From Chlorophyllum brunneum (Eukaryota; Basidiomycota; Agaricomycetes; Agaricales; Agaricaceae), in contig OY756141.1 in the NCBI GenBank assembly GCA_963576785.1, forward strand, positions 2,914,001 to 2,978,000: 64,000 nt of DNA, read 5' to 3'. The notes under the pieces were generated by a model, which saw only the letters and a list, made by a program, of their open reading frames with translations, searched no databases and was not told where the DNA came from. This document shows positions 36,702-49,144 of this stretch, piece after piece. Position 1 is the stretch's first letter. Each line of letters starts with the position of its first letter. The position numbers were made by a program, and so were the translations under genes.

Positions 36702-39700
36702 ATGTCGGACGACTACCCTAGTCTATTCCGTGGGTTGCTATCCGTCCTGTCTAGTTTGTTTCCTGGCTCACCAACTCGCGCTTCGCAGAATCGGAACAGA
36801 TGAGCCTGGTGCAGCTGTTCGTTCCGACGGAAGTTGCGCACGACACCGTAGCTGAACTGGGTGAACTTGGAGATGTCCAATTCAAAGACGTAGGTGCCGT
36901 CCGGCTCTTAAGGAAGAGTTGCAATTAACCCTGGTTTACAGTTGAATCCTAATGTCAATCCTTTCCAACGTTCATTTGTTGGCGAAATCCGCCGCATTGA
37001 CGAGATGGCGCGCCGTGTCCGCTTCTTCGCGGGACAGATTGAGAAGGAGAAGGACCCGGTCCCTATTCGCCCGCTTTACGACTCGGCACCACTCATCACT
37101 GTTGGGCCCCGTGCTGCGCAGACCATGGATGAGCTGGATACTATTCTTGCCGAACATGAGACCAAACTCACCCGTATGAACGAGAACTACAACACTCTGA
37201 CGGAGAGGTTGAAGCAGTTGATTGAAGCCCGCTATGTTTTGAGAGAGACTGCTGTATTTTTTGACAGGGTATATTCAGTCTGTCGTCTGCCTACTTAGCC
37301 TGATCCAGTTTTTAGGCCCACGGACGCTCCTCGGACATTAGGACCTCCTTTGATGATAGCGCTGCTCCTCTGCTTCAGCATGATGACCAAGAGAGCCAGT
37401 ATACCCCTGGTGACGTCCAGTTTGACCTCGAGTATGTACCGCGCTTTCCATTTTTCACCCCAATGCTGAGTTTTTGTGTAGGTTTGTTGCTGGAACCATC
37501 GACCGCTCTCGAGTTGCCACTTTTGAGCGCGTGCTCTGGCGTGTCCTGCGTGGCAACCTATACATGAACCAAACTGACATCACTGAGCCTTTCGTTGACC
37601 CTGCTACGGGGACCGAGACTTGGAAGAATGTCTTTATCATTTTCGCACATGGAGACGTGCTTCTCGCCAAGATTCGCAAAATTGCGGAGTCTATGGGTGC
37701 AACATTGTATCCCATCGATGCGAATGCGGATAAGCGTGCGGATGCTCTTCGCGAAGTCACCGCTCGTATTGAGGATTTGCAGACGGTGTTGTATAACACC
37801 GGCCTTACGAGGCGCGGCGAGTTGATCAAGATCGGAGAAAGCCTTCGCAGCTGGCAAGATGTTGTGAGGAAAGAGAAGCTTATCTATGAATCCCTTAACC
37901 TCTTCAACTACAATGTAAGGAGGAAGACACTCATCGCGGAAGGTTGGGTTCCGACTAGGGATATTACTAAAATTCAGTTGGCTCTCAGACATGCGACTGT
38001 GAGTACCTTCCTGCGTATTTAGACGGCGGCTTATTTTCCACTACAGGAAGAGTCAGGCACTAGTGTTCCGCCCATCCTCCATGAACTGAGGACGCACAAG
38101 ACTCCTCCCACGTTCCACAGGACCAATAAGTTTACCGAAGCCTTCCAGACCATCATGGACAGTTACGGTATCACTAAATACGAGGAGGTGAACCCTGGAC
38201 TTTTTGCGGTTATCACTTTCCCATTCCTCTTCGCCGTCATGTTCGGTGACATTGGTCACGGTTTTCTTATCTTCTGCGCTGCGGTTTACATGATTCTTAA
38301 TGAGCGGCGTTTGGCTAAATCTGATCTCGGCGAGGTGAGCTATCCCAAACCCTTCTTTGTGCCCCGTGACTGAAAACAGACTGTCGGTTTCGTAGATCAA
38401 TGGCCAATTCTTCTAGTGCGTTGGCTGTCACTCTAGTTTACCATTTCGAACTGACGAAAATCTTTAGCGGGCGCTACATTATTCTTCTCATGGGCCTTTT
38501 CTCAATGTACACTGGCCTCATGTATAACGATATCTTCTCCAAGTCCCTGCATATCTGGCACTCAGGTTGGACGTTCACCGAAACCAACGGCACCACAACC
38601 GGCAGCTCGAATGGCCACACTTATCCCTTCGGCTTGGACCCTGGTTGGCATGGAGCAGATAACGGGCTCGTGTTCACAAACTCGTACAAGATGAAAATGT
38701 CGGTGGTTCTGGGTGTCATTCATGTATGACTGTTTCATCATCTTCATCCATGGTCAGGGCCATCTTACCTTGTCGTACCAGATGACGTTTGCATTATGTC
38801 TTCAAGTGCCCAACCATCTCAAATTCAGGCGCTCCGTCGACATCTGGGCCAACTTCATACCTCAAATGATATTCTTGCAGTCTATTTTTGGCTACCTCGT
38901 CGTTTGCATCCTTTACAAGTGGTCGATTGATTGGTCAACTGCCACAACACAGCCGCCCTCACTTCTTAATATGCTTATCTCAATGTTCTTATCACCGGGC
39001 AATGTTGCACCAGAGACGCAGCTCTACCGCGGTCAAAGCACTGTTCAGGTCATCCTTTTGTTCTTGGCCGCTATCTGTGTGCCGTGGCTTCTGGTGACCA
39101 AGCCTTACATAACGTGGAAAGAAATGAAAAAGATACAGGGGCAAGGATATGTTGGTCTCGCGCACGGCGATGATATACCCCGAGACCACTCCGATGACGT
39201 CCTGGAAGGAGAGGAGGAAGGTAATGGCCGGGCGATTGTTGAGGATGTGGAGGAGGGGGAGGTGAGATTCACTTCGGGTGATCGTTGGCATTGGGGTGTT
39301 CTAATAATAAACGTTTTTAGGAGCATCATGATTTTGGTGAGGTGGTGATTCATCAAGTCATTCATACGATCGAGTTCTGCCTCGGTTGTATTTCGCATAC
39401 TGCTTCATATCTCCGTCTCTGGGCTCTCTCCCTTGCACATGCGCAATTGTCAGAGGTCCTATGGTCCATGACTCTTGAGGGATTTCTCGGGCCGGCTACC
39501 GCACTCGGCTGGATCGGCTTAATCATCATGGTAGGGTTTTGGTTTGGATTGACCGTTTTTATTCTTTGCATCATGGAGGTCCGTTGAGGATAAATTTCTG
39601 ATCATCAGGGCCTTGATTAACTGTTGTTCTAGGGTCTCTCGGCTTTCCTCCACGCTCTCCGTCTTCATTGGGTGGAGGCTAACAGCAAGCATTTTGAGGG

Positions 39701-39819
39701 AGGCGGATACGTAAGTTGGAGTTCACACGTTCTTACCCGCCATCGTATCTCTGATGTTAAATGACCTTACCTAGGCGTTCACTCCGCTCACGTTTACGGA
39801 TCTCGAGGCCAAAGAGTGA
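36702..39819 (+). CDS. VPH1: V-type proton ATPase subunit a
   Basis: Membrane subunit of the Vo sector that forms the proton half-channels of the vacuolar/Golgi H+-ATPase. Exon 1 is 36702-36729 (MSDDYPSLF...), followed by [20 protein letters not shown] and [12 protein letters not shown]. The cytosolic N-terminal half has [39 protein letters not shown] and [10 protein letters not shown]. The membrane half has [46 protein letters not shown] (holding the essential Arg of the proton path) and a C-terminal TDLEAKE. About nine introns join in frame. There is one subunit-a gene here, so Vph1 versus Stv1 location cannot be told. Confidence 0.96.
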
Positions 39820-40393
39820 GGCTGTCCGTAGTAGTGTCTGTAGTATTTCCTGATGCTGTTCATTGTTGTCTCCTTCGAATAATTGATGCAATTACTACTT
39901 GTGGAACGATGGATAATACCTGATTGCAACATTTCGGTTGCCAAACGGGCGTGCCACATTTCCATACAAAGGATAGATTGACGCTGTCGATAGCCATTTT
40001 TGGCATGTTGATCATTTTATGATTCAGCGCAACCGAGCCGACCGGGCACTTAAAACAGGCGCAGTGCAATTTTTTCGAACTCCGACGTCGTTCCAATATA
40101 AGCATGCAGCAAATTATTCTGGTCTCTCCACCCTCCCCACTCATCTCTTTTCTTTCTCTTCTCTTTTAGAGGCCAGTCCTCCAGTTCTCTGCGAGCTCTC
40201 TGGCTGTACTGACACACTCCCAGGCATTTTTTGCCACCCTAGACAAATAGAGCGTACTCTACCTTGTTAGCTTCTGTCCACCTTAACGACATAGACATCT
40301 CCGGAATTCTTCCTTATTCAAAAGTACGCTCCTCGCCCAGCTCTAACGGTGGCTAGTTGCTTGAGACCACTGACAAATTTTTAGAGTATAGAA
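39820..40393. promoter_or_regulatory. Promoter region of elongation factor 3
   Basis: Includes a strong CT-rich tract at about 40126-40170, of the kind seen near the transcription start of highly expressed fungal genes. A likely 5' UTR intron lies at 40324-40384 (listed separately). Confidence 0.5.
40324..40384 (+). other. Predicted 5' UTR intron of elongation factor 3
   Basis: gtacgc at 40324 and aatttttag at 40376-40384 enclose 61 nt with a cactgac branch-like site. The ATG follows nine bases later. Length and signals match the coding introns of this window. Confidence 0.5.
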
Positions 40394-43300
40394 ATGCCTG
40401 CTGCTACCGCTGCCGCCGTTGCTACTCCTATTCCCGTTTCATCTCTCAAGGCCAACACCGTCGTTGACGGTCCTGTTGATATCGCCGCTCTTTTTGTTTC
40501 CGATGCCAACGCCCGTGCCTCCACAGCTGCCACTTTAGCTGCTGTTGCTCAAAAAGATGGTACCTCTGCCCTCATCTCTGTGGGCTTCCCCGGGGCCGTT
40601 ATCAAGGCTCTCACCGACAAAAAGTCACCCGCCGCTCGTGAGGGTGCCGCTGATGCCGTCCGTGCTCTCGTAAAAGCTGGTGCAATCAAAGCATTGGAGC
40701 CTATCTTTATCGAGTCTGGCATTTACGCCGCTCTCCTCGAGGCTTTTGCCGACAAGACCCCGACTGCCAGGACAGTCGCTGTCGAAGCCGTCCGAGAGTA
40801 TGTCGCTGCCATGAATCCATGGGCCACCACCCTCGTCCTTCCTGCCCTCCTTCACGAGATTAAAACTGCTGGCAAATGGCAAGTCAAGGTCGGCGCACTC
40901 ACCGTCCTCAACCAGCTCGTCGCTAGCGCTCCTGCCCAGACCGCTCGTGCCATGCCCGACATTGTTCCAGTTCTTTCTGAGGCTATCTGGGACACGAAGG
41001 CTGACGTGAAGAAAGCTGCTCGTGATTCATTGACAAAGGCTACCGCTCTGGTTTCCAACAAGGACATTGAACGCTTTATTCCTGCTCTTATCAAGGCCCT
41101 CATTAATCCTGTCGAGGAGGTTCCCAACACGATCCAACTCCTCTCGGCTACCACATTCGTTTCGGAAGTTGACTCGCCAACCCTTTCCCTTATGGTTCCG
41201 CTTCTGTCGCGTGGTTTGAACGAGAAGCTCACTGCCACCAAGCGGAAGGTCGCTGTGTATGTGTCTCCGTGCTTCTTATCTTCGATCTCAGATCTGACAC
41301 CAATTTTAGCATTGTCGATAACATGTCTAAGCTCGTTGACTCCCACGTCACTGTCCGTCCCTTCTTGCCTGCACTCCTCCCTGGTCTTATCAGGGTCGAG
41401 ACTACCATCGGTGACCCCGAGGCTCGTAGTGTTGTTGACAGGGCCATCAGCACCCTCCGTCAAGTCGGTCAGGTACCCGAAGGTGATGGCTCCAATCTTC
41501 CTGCCCTCAAGTTTGTCGAGGCCGCCCAAACCTCTGCTACTCTCGCCGCCATCTACAAGAAGCTTGGTGCTGACATCGACGCCCCTAACGTTGTAGTCAA
41601 ATATGTCTCCACTCTCGCTGCCAATCTCATCAACGCCAAAAACTTCGAGGTTCCCACGTGGGAGACTCTTGCTCCCTTCCTCACGAACGTCGTCTCTTCT
41701 CCCGACGGTGTCACTACCACTCGCGAGTGGGTTGTCCGCTCTGCCACTGAGGGTATGGATGACGATGAAGTTCCTGAGGACGAAGAAGAGGGCGAAGACC
41801 TCTGCAACTGCCAATTCTCTCTTGCCTATGGTGCCAAGATATTGCTCAATACTGCTACTCTTCGTCTCAAGCGTGGTCATCGCTATGGTCTTTGCGGTAA
41901 GAATGGTACCGGCAAGTCTACCCTCATGAGGGCCATCACCAACGGACAGGTTGAAGGTTTCCCGTCCCCTGACGAAGTCCGTACCTTCTATGTGGAGCAC
42001 GACATTGACGGTAGTGAGGAGAGCATCTCTGTTCTCCAGTTCATCGTCGATGATAAGCGCATCCTCGCTACTGAAGCTGAGACCAAGGAAGCTCTTGCCA
42101 CCGTTGGCTTCGACCAGACTCGCCAGGCCCAGCCCATTGGTTCCCTTTCTGGTGGTTGGAAGATGAAGTTGGCTCTTGCTCGCGCTATGCTCTTCAAGGC
42201 CGATATCCTTCTCCTTGATGAGCCGACTAACCACTTGGACGTTGTCAACATTGCTTGGTTGGAGAGTTACCTCACTAGTCTCAAGACGTGCACCTCCAGT
42301 ATGTGGCTCTCCTTATCAAGTATGAATGTATGGCTTACAGTCTTTACAGTCATCGTCTCTCACGACTCTAGTTTCCTAAACAACACTATTACCGACGTCC
42401 TTCACCTCAACCGCTTCAAGCTCCGTAGATATCGTGGTAACCTCGAGGTCTTCGTCAAGCACGTTCCCGAGGCTAAGTCCTACTATACCCTTGAGGCTGC
42501 CGAGGACTACAAGTTCAAACTCCCTGACCCCCCTCTGCTTGAAGGTGTTAAGACCAAGGAGAAGAGTTTACTTAAGATGTAAGCGCTTTGCTCGCCATGG
42601 TACTCTTGCTGACAGTTTCACCTAGGCGCAAGGTCGGATTCCAATACCCCGGCTCAGCCGCCCAACAACTCCACAACATCACCCTTCAGGTTTCCCTCTC
42701 TTCCCGTGTTGCCGTCCTGGGACCTAACGGTTCTGGAAAGTCTACCCTTGTCAAACTTCTCATTGGTGACATGGAGCCCAACAAGGGTGGTGAGATCTGG
42801 AAACACCCGAACTTGGTCATTGGCTACGTCGCTCAGCACGCTTTCCACCATATCGACCACCATCTTGATAAGACTCCACTCGAGTACATGCTCTGGCGTT
42901 ACCAGACTGGTGAGGACCTTGAGGAAATGGGCAAGGCTTCACGTCTCATTTCTGATGAGGAGGCCAAGAAGATGCAGGATGGTTCACTTGTCATTGTTGA
43001 GGGCCAGAAGAGGTTCATCGAGGAGATCATCTCCAGGAAGAAGCTGAAACAGTCTTATGAGTATGAGGTTTCGTTCAAAAACATTAGCTCCTCTGAGAAC
43101 ATTTGGCTTCCTCGTGATGATCTCATCAAACGTGGTTTCGAGAAGGTTAGTTCTTGCGAAAAATTCAATGTTCATCTGTTCTAATAATCACCCCAGAAAG
43201 TTCTCGAAGTCGATACTCGCGAGGCTCAGCGCCTTGGCCTTCTCCGACCTCTCGTCCGTCGCGAGATTGAGAAACACTTCGCCGACTTTGGTCTCGAACC

Positions 43301-43769
43301 CGAGTTCGTCTCTCACAACACTATGAGGGGTCTCTCCGGTGGCCAGAAGGTCAAGATTGTCCTCGGTGCCGCCACTTGGCGTCGCCCTCACGTCGTTTGC
43401 CTTGATGAGCCCACCAACTACCTTGACCGTGAGTCGCTCGCCGCACTCATCGAAGCTCTCAAGAAGTTTGAGGGTGGTGTGCTCGTCATCACTCACAACC
43501 GTGACTTTTCCGAGTCGCTGTGTAAAGAAGTTTGGGCCATGCGTGATGGTACTCTTGAAGCATCAGGCCACAACTGGGTTGAGGGTCAGGGTTCTGGGCC
43601 CCGTATTGATAAGAAGGGTGGGGAGGATGAAGACCAGTATGATGCCATGGGTAACAAGGTTGATAACAAGAAGGCCAAGAAGCTCACGTCGTCCGAGGCT
43701 CGTAAGCTGAAGAAGGAGCGCATGGCACGGAAGAAGAAGGGTGAGACGGTCACTGATGACGAGCTTTAA
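40394..43769 (+). CDS. TEF3: Translation elongation factor 3 (eEF3)
   Basis: Fungal-specific ribosome ATPase that helps E-site tRNA release. Five exons (40394-41256, 41310-42298, 42350-42578, 42626-43145, 43197-43769) give 1,057 residues, the normal length. HEAT repeats occupy about residues 1-320. ABC1 has Walker [16 protein letters not shown], signature [16 protein letters not shown] and [14 protein letters not shown]2 has [20 protein letters not shown], a chromodomain-like insertion containing [10 protein letters not shown], then [17 protein letters not shown] and [10 protein letters not shown]. The C-terminal tail is Lys-rich, as needed for ribosome binding. Codon use is strongly biased to C-ending codons, as expected for very high expression. 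That bias also creates a long antisense frame (40852-42234), which I reject. Confidence 0.98.
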
Positions 43770-44031
43770 GTTGTTGGTGATGTAGTTACATATCCAGTCT
43801 CCCCTCTATGCTTGTGATACCATATGTTTCTATGTATTCCTCGTGTCGGCTTCGTATTCGTTCCCGTTGTATATGGTCGTCTAATTAATGTGATTATGAT
43901 ATACTTTTTCTATTAGCTTGAGTGATTTTAAGGTGCGAAACTGACTTCCAGCTCGCAGTTGCTCCAACCGCTGGACCCGAAACCATATACATACAAGATA
44001 ACCAGCGAAAGACATGGGATTTTCGGACATT

Positions 44032-45213
44032 CTACAAAGATGGACTAGGCGACCTGCTGACGAGCTTCCATCTCGTTTCTACCCCCTCGCCTCCCAAAAG
44101 AACGACAATACCCTCACCTAACAATTTTCTTAGATGGAGATCGATGATGTACGATGCTGGAAGCCAAAGGTTCTCAGGGTATGAAGCATAGAGAACTTTG
44201 ACAATGGTCCAAGTTGTCCAATTGTCACCCTCGGTTGGATTTTCCCGCAGAAGCTCTAAAATCTGCTGCTCGCGCTCGAGACGATGCTGGATGTAGGTTG
44301 AGATAAGCTCACGGCCGTTTTTGACAACGGGTCCATGAGCGGGGTAGAGGATCTGATAACCGTCAGCGTCCCCCTCGCCATACTTGAGGAGCTTTTTAAG
44401 AGTCTGTAGATATAGCGCGAGGTCTTCAAAGACGGAGGTGCCTTGTCCGAGGACAGTGTCGGCGGTGTACAGTGCACGGTCATCTACTATATCCAGGGAT
44501 ATAGAGTCGATTGTATGACCCGGTGAGTGTAATACGCGGATCGCAGGTGAGGCTGAGCGGAAAAGTTGGTTATCGTGTAACTCGTGGAATGGACTCCCAT
44601 CTGTCGTGGGAGTGAATGAGTTTTCGGGTAATGACTTGATGAATTCGGGAAGCTTATTGCGAGCTGCTCCAGTAACATTCTGTGGGATTGGGTATTTGTG
44701 CAGTTTCGGAGCAGGATATGAAGATATTGGTGTGGTTGGATTGCGGGATTGCCAACGGGATTGAAGGAGGGCGAGGACGGAAGGTAGACCGCCGACGTGG
44801 TCGTGGTGCCAGTGAGAGATTATGATGTCGGAAATTTCTGGAAGTGGATTTGGGGAGAGTGCATCCAGAGCGGAGGTGAGGGTAGGGATATATTCGGGCT
44901 TGCCTTCGGCTGTGTCGAGGAGGACGTAGGGATGTTGAGTGCCGAGGATGTAGGTGTTTGTTCCTGCAAATTTGTTAGGGGATGATGATAGGGGCCAAAC
45001 CGTTCAGAGGAGTCGAACCTTGGAGAGTGAATTTTCCAGGGTTCTATGAGGACTTGTAAGCCGAAGAGAAAATCTCAGTCATGTATGACTGACCTGACCG
45101 AGTACCCGTGTTACATTGTCGCTAATCTAATAGAGTCATGAGGTGCTCTACACTCATGTTTGAAGGTGGTGTACCTTGGAAATGGATGGCAGATCTTCCA
45201 ACTTTTCCGTCAT
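44032..45213 (-). CDS. LACTB2-like metallo-beta-lactamase-fold hydrolase
   Basis: Exons 45213-45175, 45126-45094, 45043-45019 and 44963-44032 give 342 residues starting MTEKLEDLPSISK, then SDNVTRVLGQNPGKFTLQGT and NTYILG. The zinc motif is SHWHHDHVGG (HxHxDH). The next zinc ligands are in HSPGHTIDSISL and ALYTADTVLG, and the last is in LYPAHGPVV. A C-terminal winged-helix-like domain follows (YIQHRLEREQQILELL). LACTB2 in animals is a mitochondrial endoribonuclease; close fungal relatives also act as thioesterases beside polyketide synthases, but none is present here. An in-frame ATG at 45321 or 45354 adds an Arg-rich leader (see findings). It is divergent from CWC22. Confidence 0.88.
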
Positions 45214-45354
45214 GGCTCTGGATCTTGTCAATGTACGATTCAGATACTGACCGAAAGAGATGTGGGAGTAGCGTAGAACACCATGACGAGCTTTTAATCG
45301 CAGTAGTAATGAGCACGACATGTGATTAGACGTTAGGAGATATCGAACACCCAT

Positions 45355-45871
45355 ACAGCCGGGTGCTCAGATTGGAAAATATAGAATTCCCATGGCTATG
45401 AATATCGTGTGTGCAGCACCTGGCTAGTGAGGAGACTTTGTTGGGTGGTTGAAGGCGTTGCGGTGGTACGTGAAGCATGGAGTGAAGGTCAAAACTGGTG
45501 CATCATGCCCCAGCCACTCTCCAGGTTTCCTTTTTCAGGGGTCAGCAGCATGCAAACTGCCTGGGTGAGGTGTTGACATGCATCTGGGTATTTATTTACT
45601 CAATATTCGCTGACAAATTGTGGTAAACGTTTGAAAAACTGACGAAAGAAACGATCCTAATTCAGCCCATCCTGCCCTGCATTGGCACGATGCCTTCTCT
45701 GAAATTTCATCTAACTGACCTTCAGAATCGTAGATAATCGACGTTTATTGTTCACAATGAGTTCTCCTATCGGGTCCAGACGAAATTGTCGCACTGCCGA
45801 GGCTCCGGGTGCAAACAGACACAAACATTGAGTAGTTTGATGGGCTTGGGCTCGACTTGCTGAGCATAGTC
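45355..45871. promoter_or_regulatory. Shared upstream region of the MBL hydrolase and CWC22
   Basis: About 520 bp separate the longest MBL reading frame from the CWC22 start. No other coding signal is seen. Confidence 0.5.
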
Positions 45872-48800
45872 ATGTCTGCTGCCGTCTTGAATCCTTCGAG
45901 GGACGATGGGTCAACGTACAGAAGAAAAAGGTATTCGTCACTGACCCTCCAAAATCTTTCTGCAAGCTCACAGCTTCCCAGGTCTCGTTCTCGCTCAGAG
46001 GATGTAGACGGGGCTCCACCAGCAAGTCGCCGGCGGTCCCGTTCACCATCTTCAACACCCCGCGTAGAACTTCCTAGAGTTAACGATGTTGATCCTGTTC
46101 GCAGAGCAGAGCGGGAACGTCAACTCGCCGCACGTGTCGCTGCCATGGAACTTGACAAACTCAAAAACGGTGAAAAACCAAAGGACAAGGAATTCGATGC
46201 CAAAACAGAGTTCGCCAAGCTTACGAATACGAGGTCCGGTGGCGTTTATATGCCCCCTGCTCGTCTGCGTGCGATGCAAGCCGCTGCTGGGCAGGACAAA
46301 AACAGTCCAGAGTACCAAAGGATGACCTGGGATGCCCTGCGAAAGTCCATTACCGGTATTGTCAATCGAGTTAACATTGCCAACATCAAACAAATTGTAC
46401 CCGAGTTGTTTGCGGAGAACCTGGTTCGTGGACGTGGGCTCTTCGCACGCAGTGTTATGAAGGCTCAGACGGCTAGTTTGCCATTTACACCCGTGTTTGC
46501 TGCCCTCGTCGCCGTCATCAATACCAAACTTCCCCAGGTCGGAGAACTGGTCCTTATACGCTTAGTCAGCCAGTTTCGACGAGCTTTCAAGCGGAACGAC
46601 AAGGTAAGTACGAGAGGAAAATTTGGGTTGTCTGACGTACTCATGACTTTACCCAGATTGTTTGTCACTCATCAACTACATTCATTGCTCACCTCGTTAA
46701 CCAAACCGTTGCGCATGAAATCATCCCGCTCCAAATACTTGTCCTGCTACTCACACGACCGACCGACGACTCTATTGAAATTGCCGTCGGTTTTATGCGT
46801 GAAGTCGGTGCTTTCCTCGCCGAAAACTCTCCAAAGGGCAATGCCTCCGTTTACGAACGATTCCGCGCCGTTTTGAATGAAGGCAATATCAGCCAGCGCG
46901 TTCAATATATGATTGAAGTCCTCATGCAGGTCCGTAAGGACAAATACAAGGACAACCCAATTGTTCCCGAAGGTCTGGATTTGGTGGAGGAAGACGACCA
47001 GATTACGCATCAAATTCAATTGGAGGAGGAGCTTCAGGTCCAGGACGGTCTAAGTATGACAATCTCTGCTCGTTTACTCGTGTGGTGCTGATTGTGGGTA
47101 CCAGACATTTTTAAATTCGACCCTAATTACGTGGAGAATGAAGAAAAATACAAGGCTATCAAGGCGGAGATTTTAGGTGAGGATTCGGATGAAGAAGAAA
47201 GCGAATCTGGATCCGATGAAGATTCAGAGGATGAAAACGAAGGTAAGCATAGACCTTTACTGCCTTAATACCTATGTGCTGAGTGCCTGTAGTCATTGAG
47301 GACAAACAGGGCATCGAAGACAGAACAGAGACGAACCTAGTTAACCTGCGTCGTATCATCTACCTAACCATCATGAATACGCTCAACTATGAAGAAGCCG
47401 TTCACAAGCTCCTCAAAGTTCAGCTCGAGGAAGGTCAGGAGGTAAGTCCGCAAACATTAATTCTAGCCTCTTTTGCCTGACTGTACCCACAACTAAGATC
47501 GAGATGATTAACATGATCATCGAATGTTGTTCCCAAGAACGCTCCTACTCAAACTTCTATGGCCTTATTGGCGAACGTTTCTCGAAACTCAACCGGGTCT
47601 GGACAGAATGTATTGAAACAGCCTTCCAAAATTACTACGACACGATTCACCGGTACGAAACGAACCGTCTCCGTAACATTGCCCGATTTTTCGGACACAT
47701 ATTCGCTTCTGATGCTGTTTCGTGGGTCGCACTTGGGTGCATCAGGGTTAACGAGGATGATACGACGTCGAGTAGTCGTATTTTTATCAAGATCTTGATG
47801 CAGGAGATGATGGAGGGTCTGGGCCTCAAAACTCTTGCTGAAAGGTTCAGGGATCCGGAGGTCAAGCAAGCTTGCCAGGGTATGTTCCCCATGGACGTCC
47901 CCAAGAATACGAGATTTTCGATCAACTACTTCACGAGCATTGGGTTGGGCGTATTGACAGAGGAGATGCGCGAGTATCTCAAGGTAAATGATCACTCGCC
48001 TTGCGCGAAGTAGATATTGATTATTGCCCAACAGGACGCACCAAGGCTCATAATGGAACAACGACGTGCGATGCTCGAAGCCGAATCCTCCGAATCAGAT
48101 ACCTCGTCCTCTGATTCCGACAGTGACTCGGATTCAGACTCAAGCTCGGACGTAAGCTCCTCAGAATCGGAGTACTCCCGTCGTCGTCGTAGGCGATATA
48201 GTTCGACACCACCTCGCCGCCGTGATGCGCACAGTCGTAGCGACTCTCGTTCTATTTCACCTCCCCCTCGTCGCCGTGGCGTAAGGGATGATTCACGCTC
48301 ACCCCCTCCACCCCCCAGAAGAGCTGGTGCTGGACGAGGAAGGAGCGAATCAAGATCATTTTCACCTCCACCTCGTCGACGTGGTGGCAGGAACGACTCG
48401 ATTTCACCTCGTCGGGGACCAAGGGGACGTGACGATTCCAGGTCCCCCCCGCCACCACCGAGAAGATACCCCCGTGGGGGACGTGATTCAAGGTCACCTC
48501 GCTCGCGTTCGCCCCTCTCGCCCCCTAGGAGGCGGTATGGCTCTCCACCTCCGCCTGCTCGTCGTGGTGTAGGTGGTCGCTCGCCCTCGCCTCCACGTGG
48601 TATGCCGCGGAACAGAGATATCCATGCCATGGATACAAGACCTGATGGACCTCCTCGCCGTGGTGGCTCTTCACCAATGAGGAGAAGGTCGCCTTTGTAC
48701 ACGCGTGGTGGTGATAGAAGAATGAGGTCAGAGTCAAGGTCACCGCCTCCGCCTAGGAAAGATCGTGGTGAGAGAGCTAGGCCGCCTCCTCCACCTCGTA

Positions 48801-48928
48801 GTGCCGGTGTTGAAAAGAATAGGGAAAGGAGCCCCCCGCCCCATATGCGCCCCGGAAGAGAAAGAGGGACGCCACCGCATATGAAGGGTGGTGGTGACAG
48901 GAAGGGCTATGACCGTGATAGACGTTAA
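45872..48928 (+). CDS. CWC22: Pre-mRNA-splicing factor CWC22
   Basis: Spliceosome component that supports the first catalytic step; in animals it also loads eIF4A3 for exon junction complex assembly. From ATG 45872 there is an RS-containing N-terminus, then the MIF4G domain: [60 protein letters not shown], and [20 protein letters not shown]. An acidic linker ([20 protein letters not shown]) precedes the MA3 domain: [39 protein letters not shown], and [19 protein letters not shown]. The C-terminal 290 residues are an extended SR/PPRR repeat tail, which yeast Cwc22 lacks. Five to six short introns join in frame. Confidence 0.95.
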
Positions 48929-49144
48929 GGGGGGGAATTCTTTGCTTGGACTAAGGAATCATATCAGTTGCTACTTGTGTTCATGTTCGTACGAAGTATG
49001 TACTTTAATTGTTTGGTGCTTGGTTTCGGCAATATGATTTTCTACAGTTTGGCATTTAGCAGCATTTAGCAGAATCCGTGTACCCACGATATACATTTAT
49101 GCACACATATTCTGCAGCCGACAAGAAACCCAAAACCACATTCC

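Noticed and set aside
40852..42234. 460-codon antisense frame opposite elongation factor 3
   Set aside because: Strong codon bias in the sense gene removes stop codons from the opposite strand. The antisense translation has no domain and crosses known sense introns.
45005..45025. tRNA T-loop-like ggttcgactcc on the minus strand
   Set aside because: The flanking bases cannot form the T-stem, no acceptor or anticodon stem was found, and the sequence is an intron donor of the MBL gene.
47992..48702. 236-codon minus frame opposite the CWC22 tail
   Set aside because: Mirror image of SR/PPRR repeats; a Gly/Arg/Leu low-complexity shadow.
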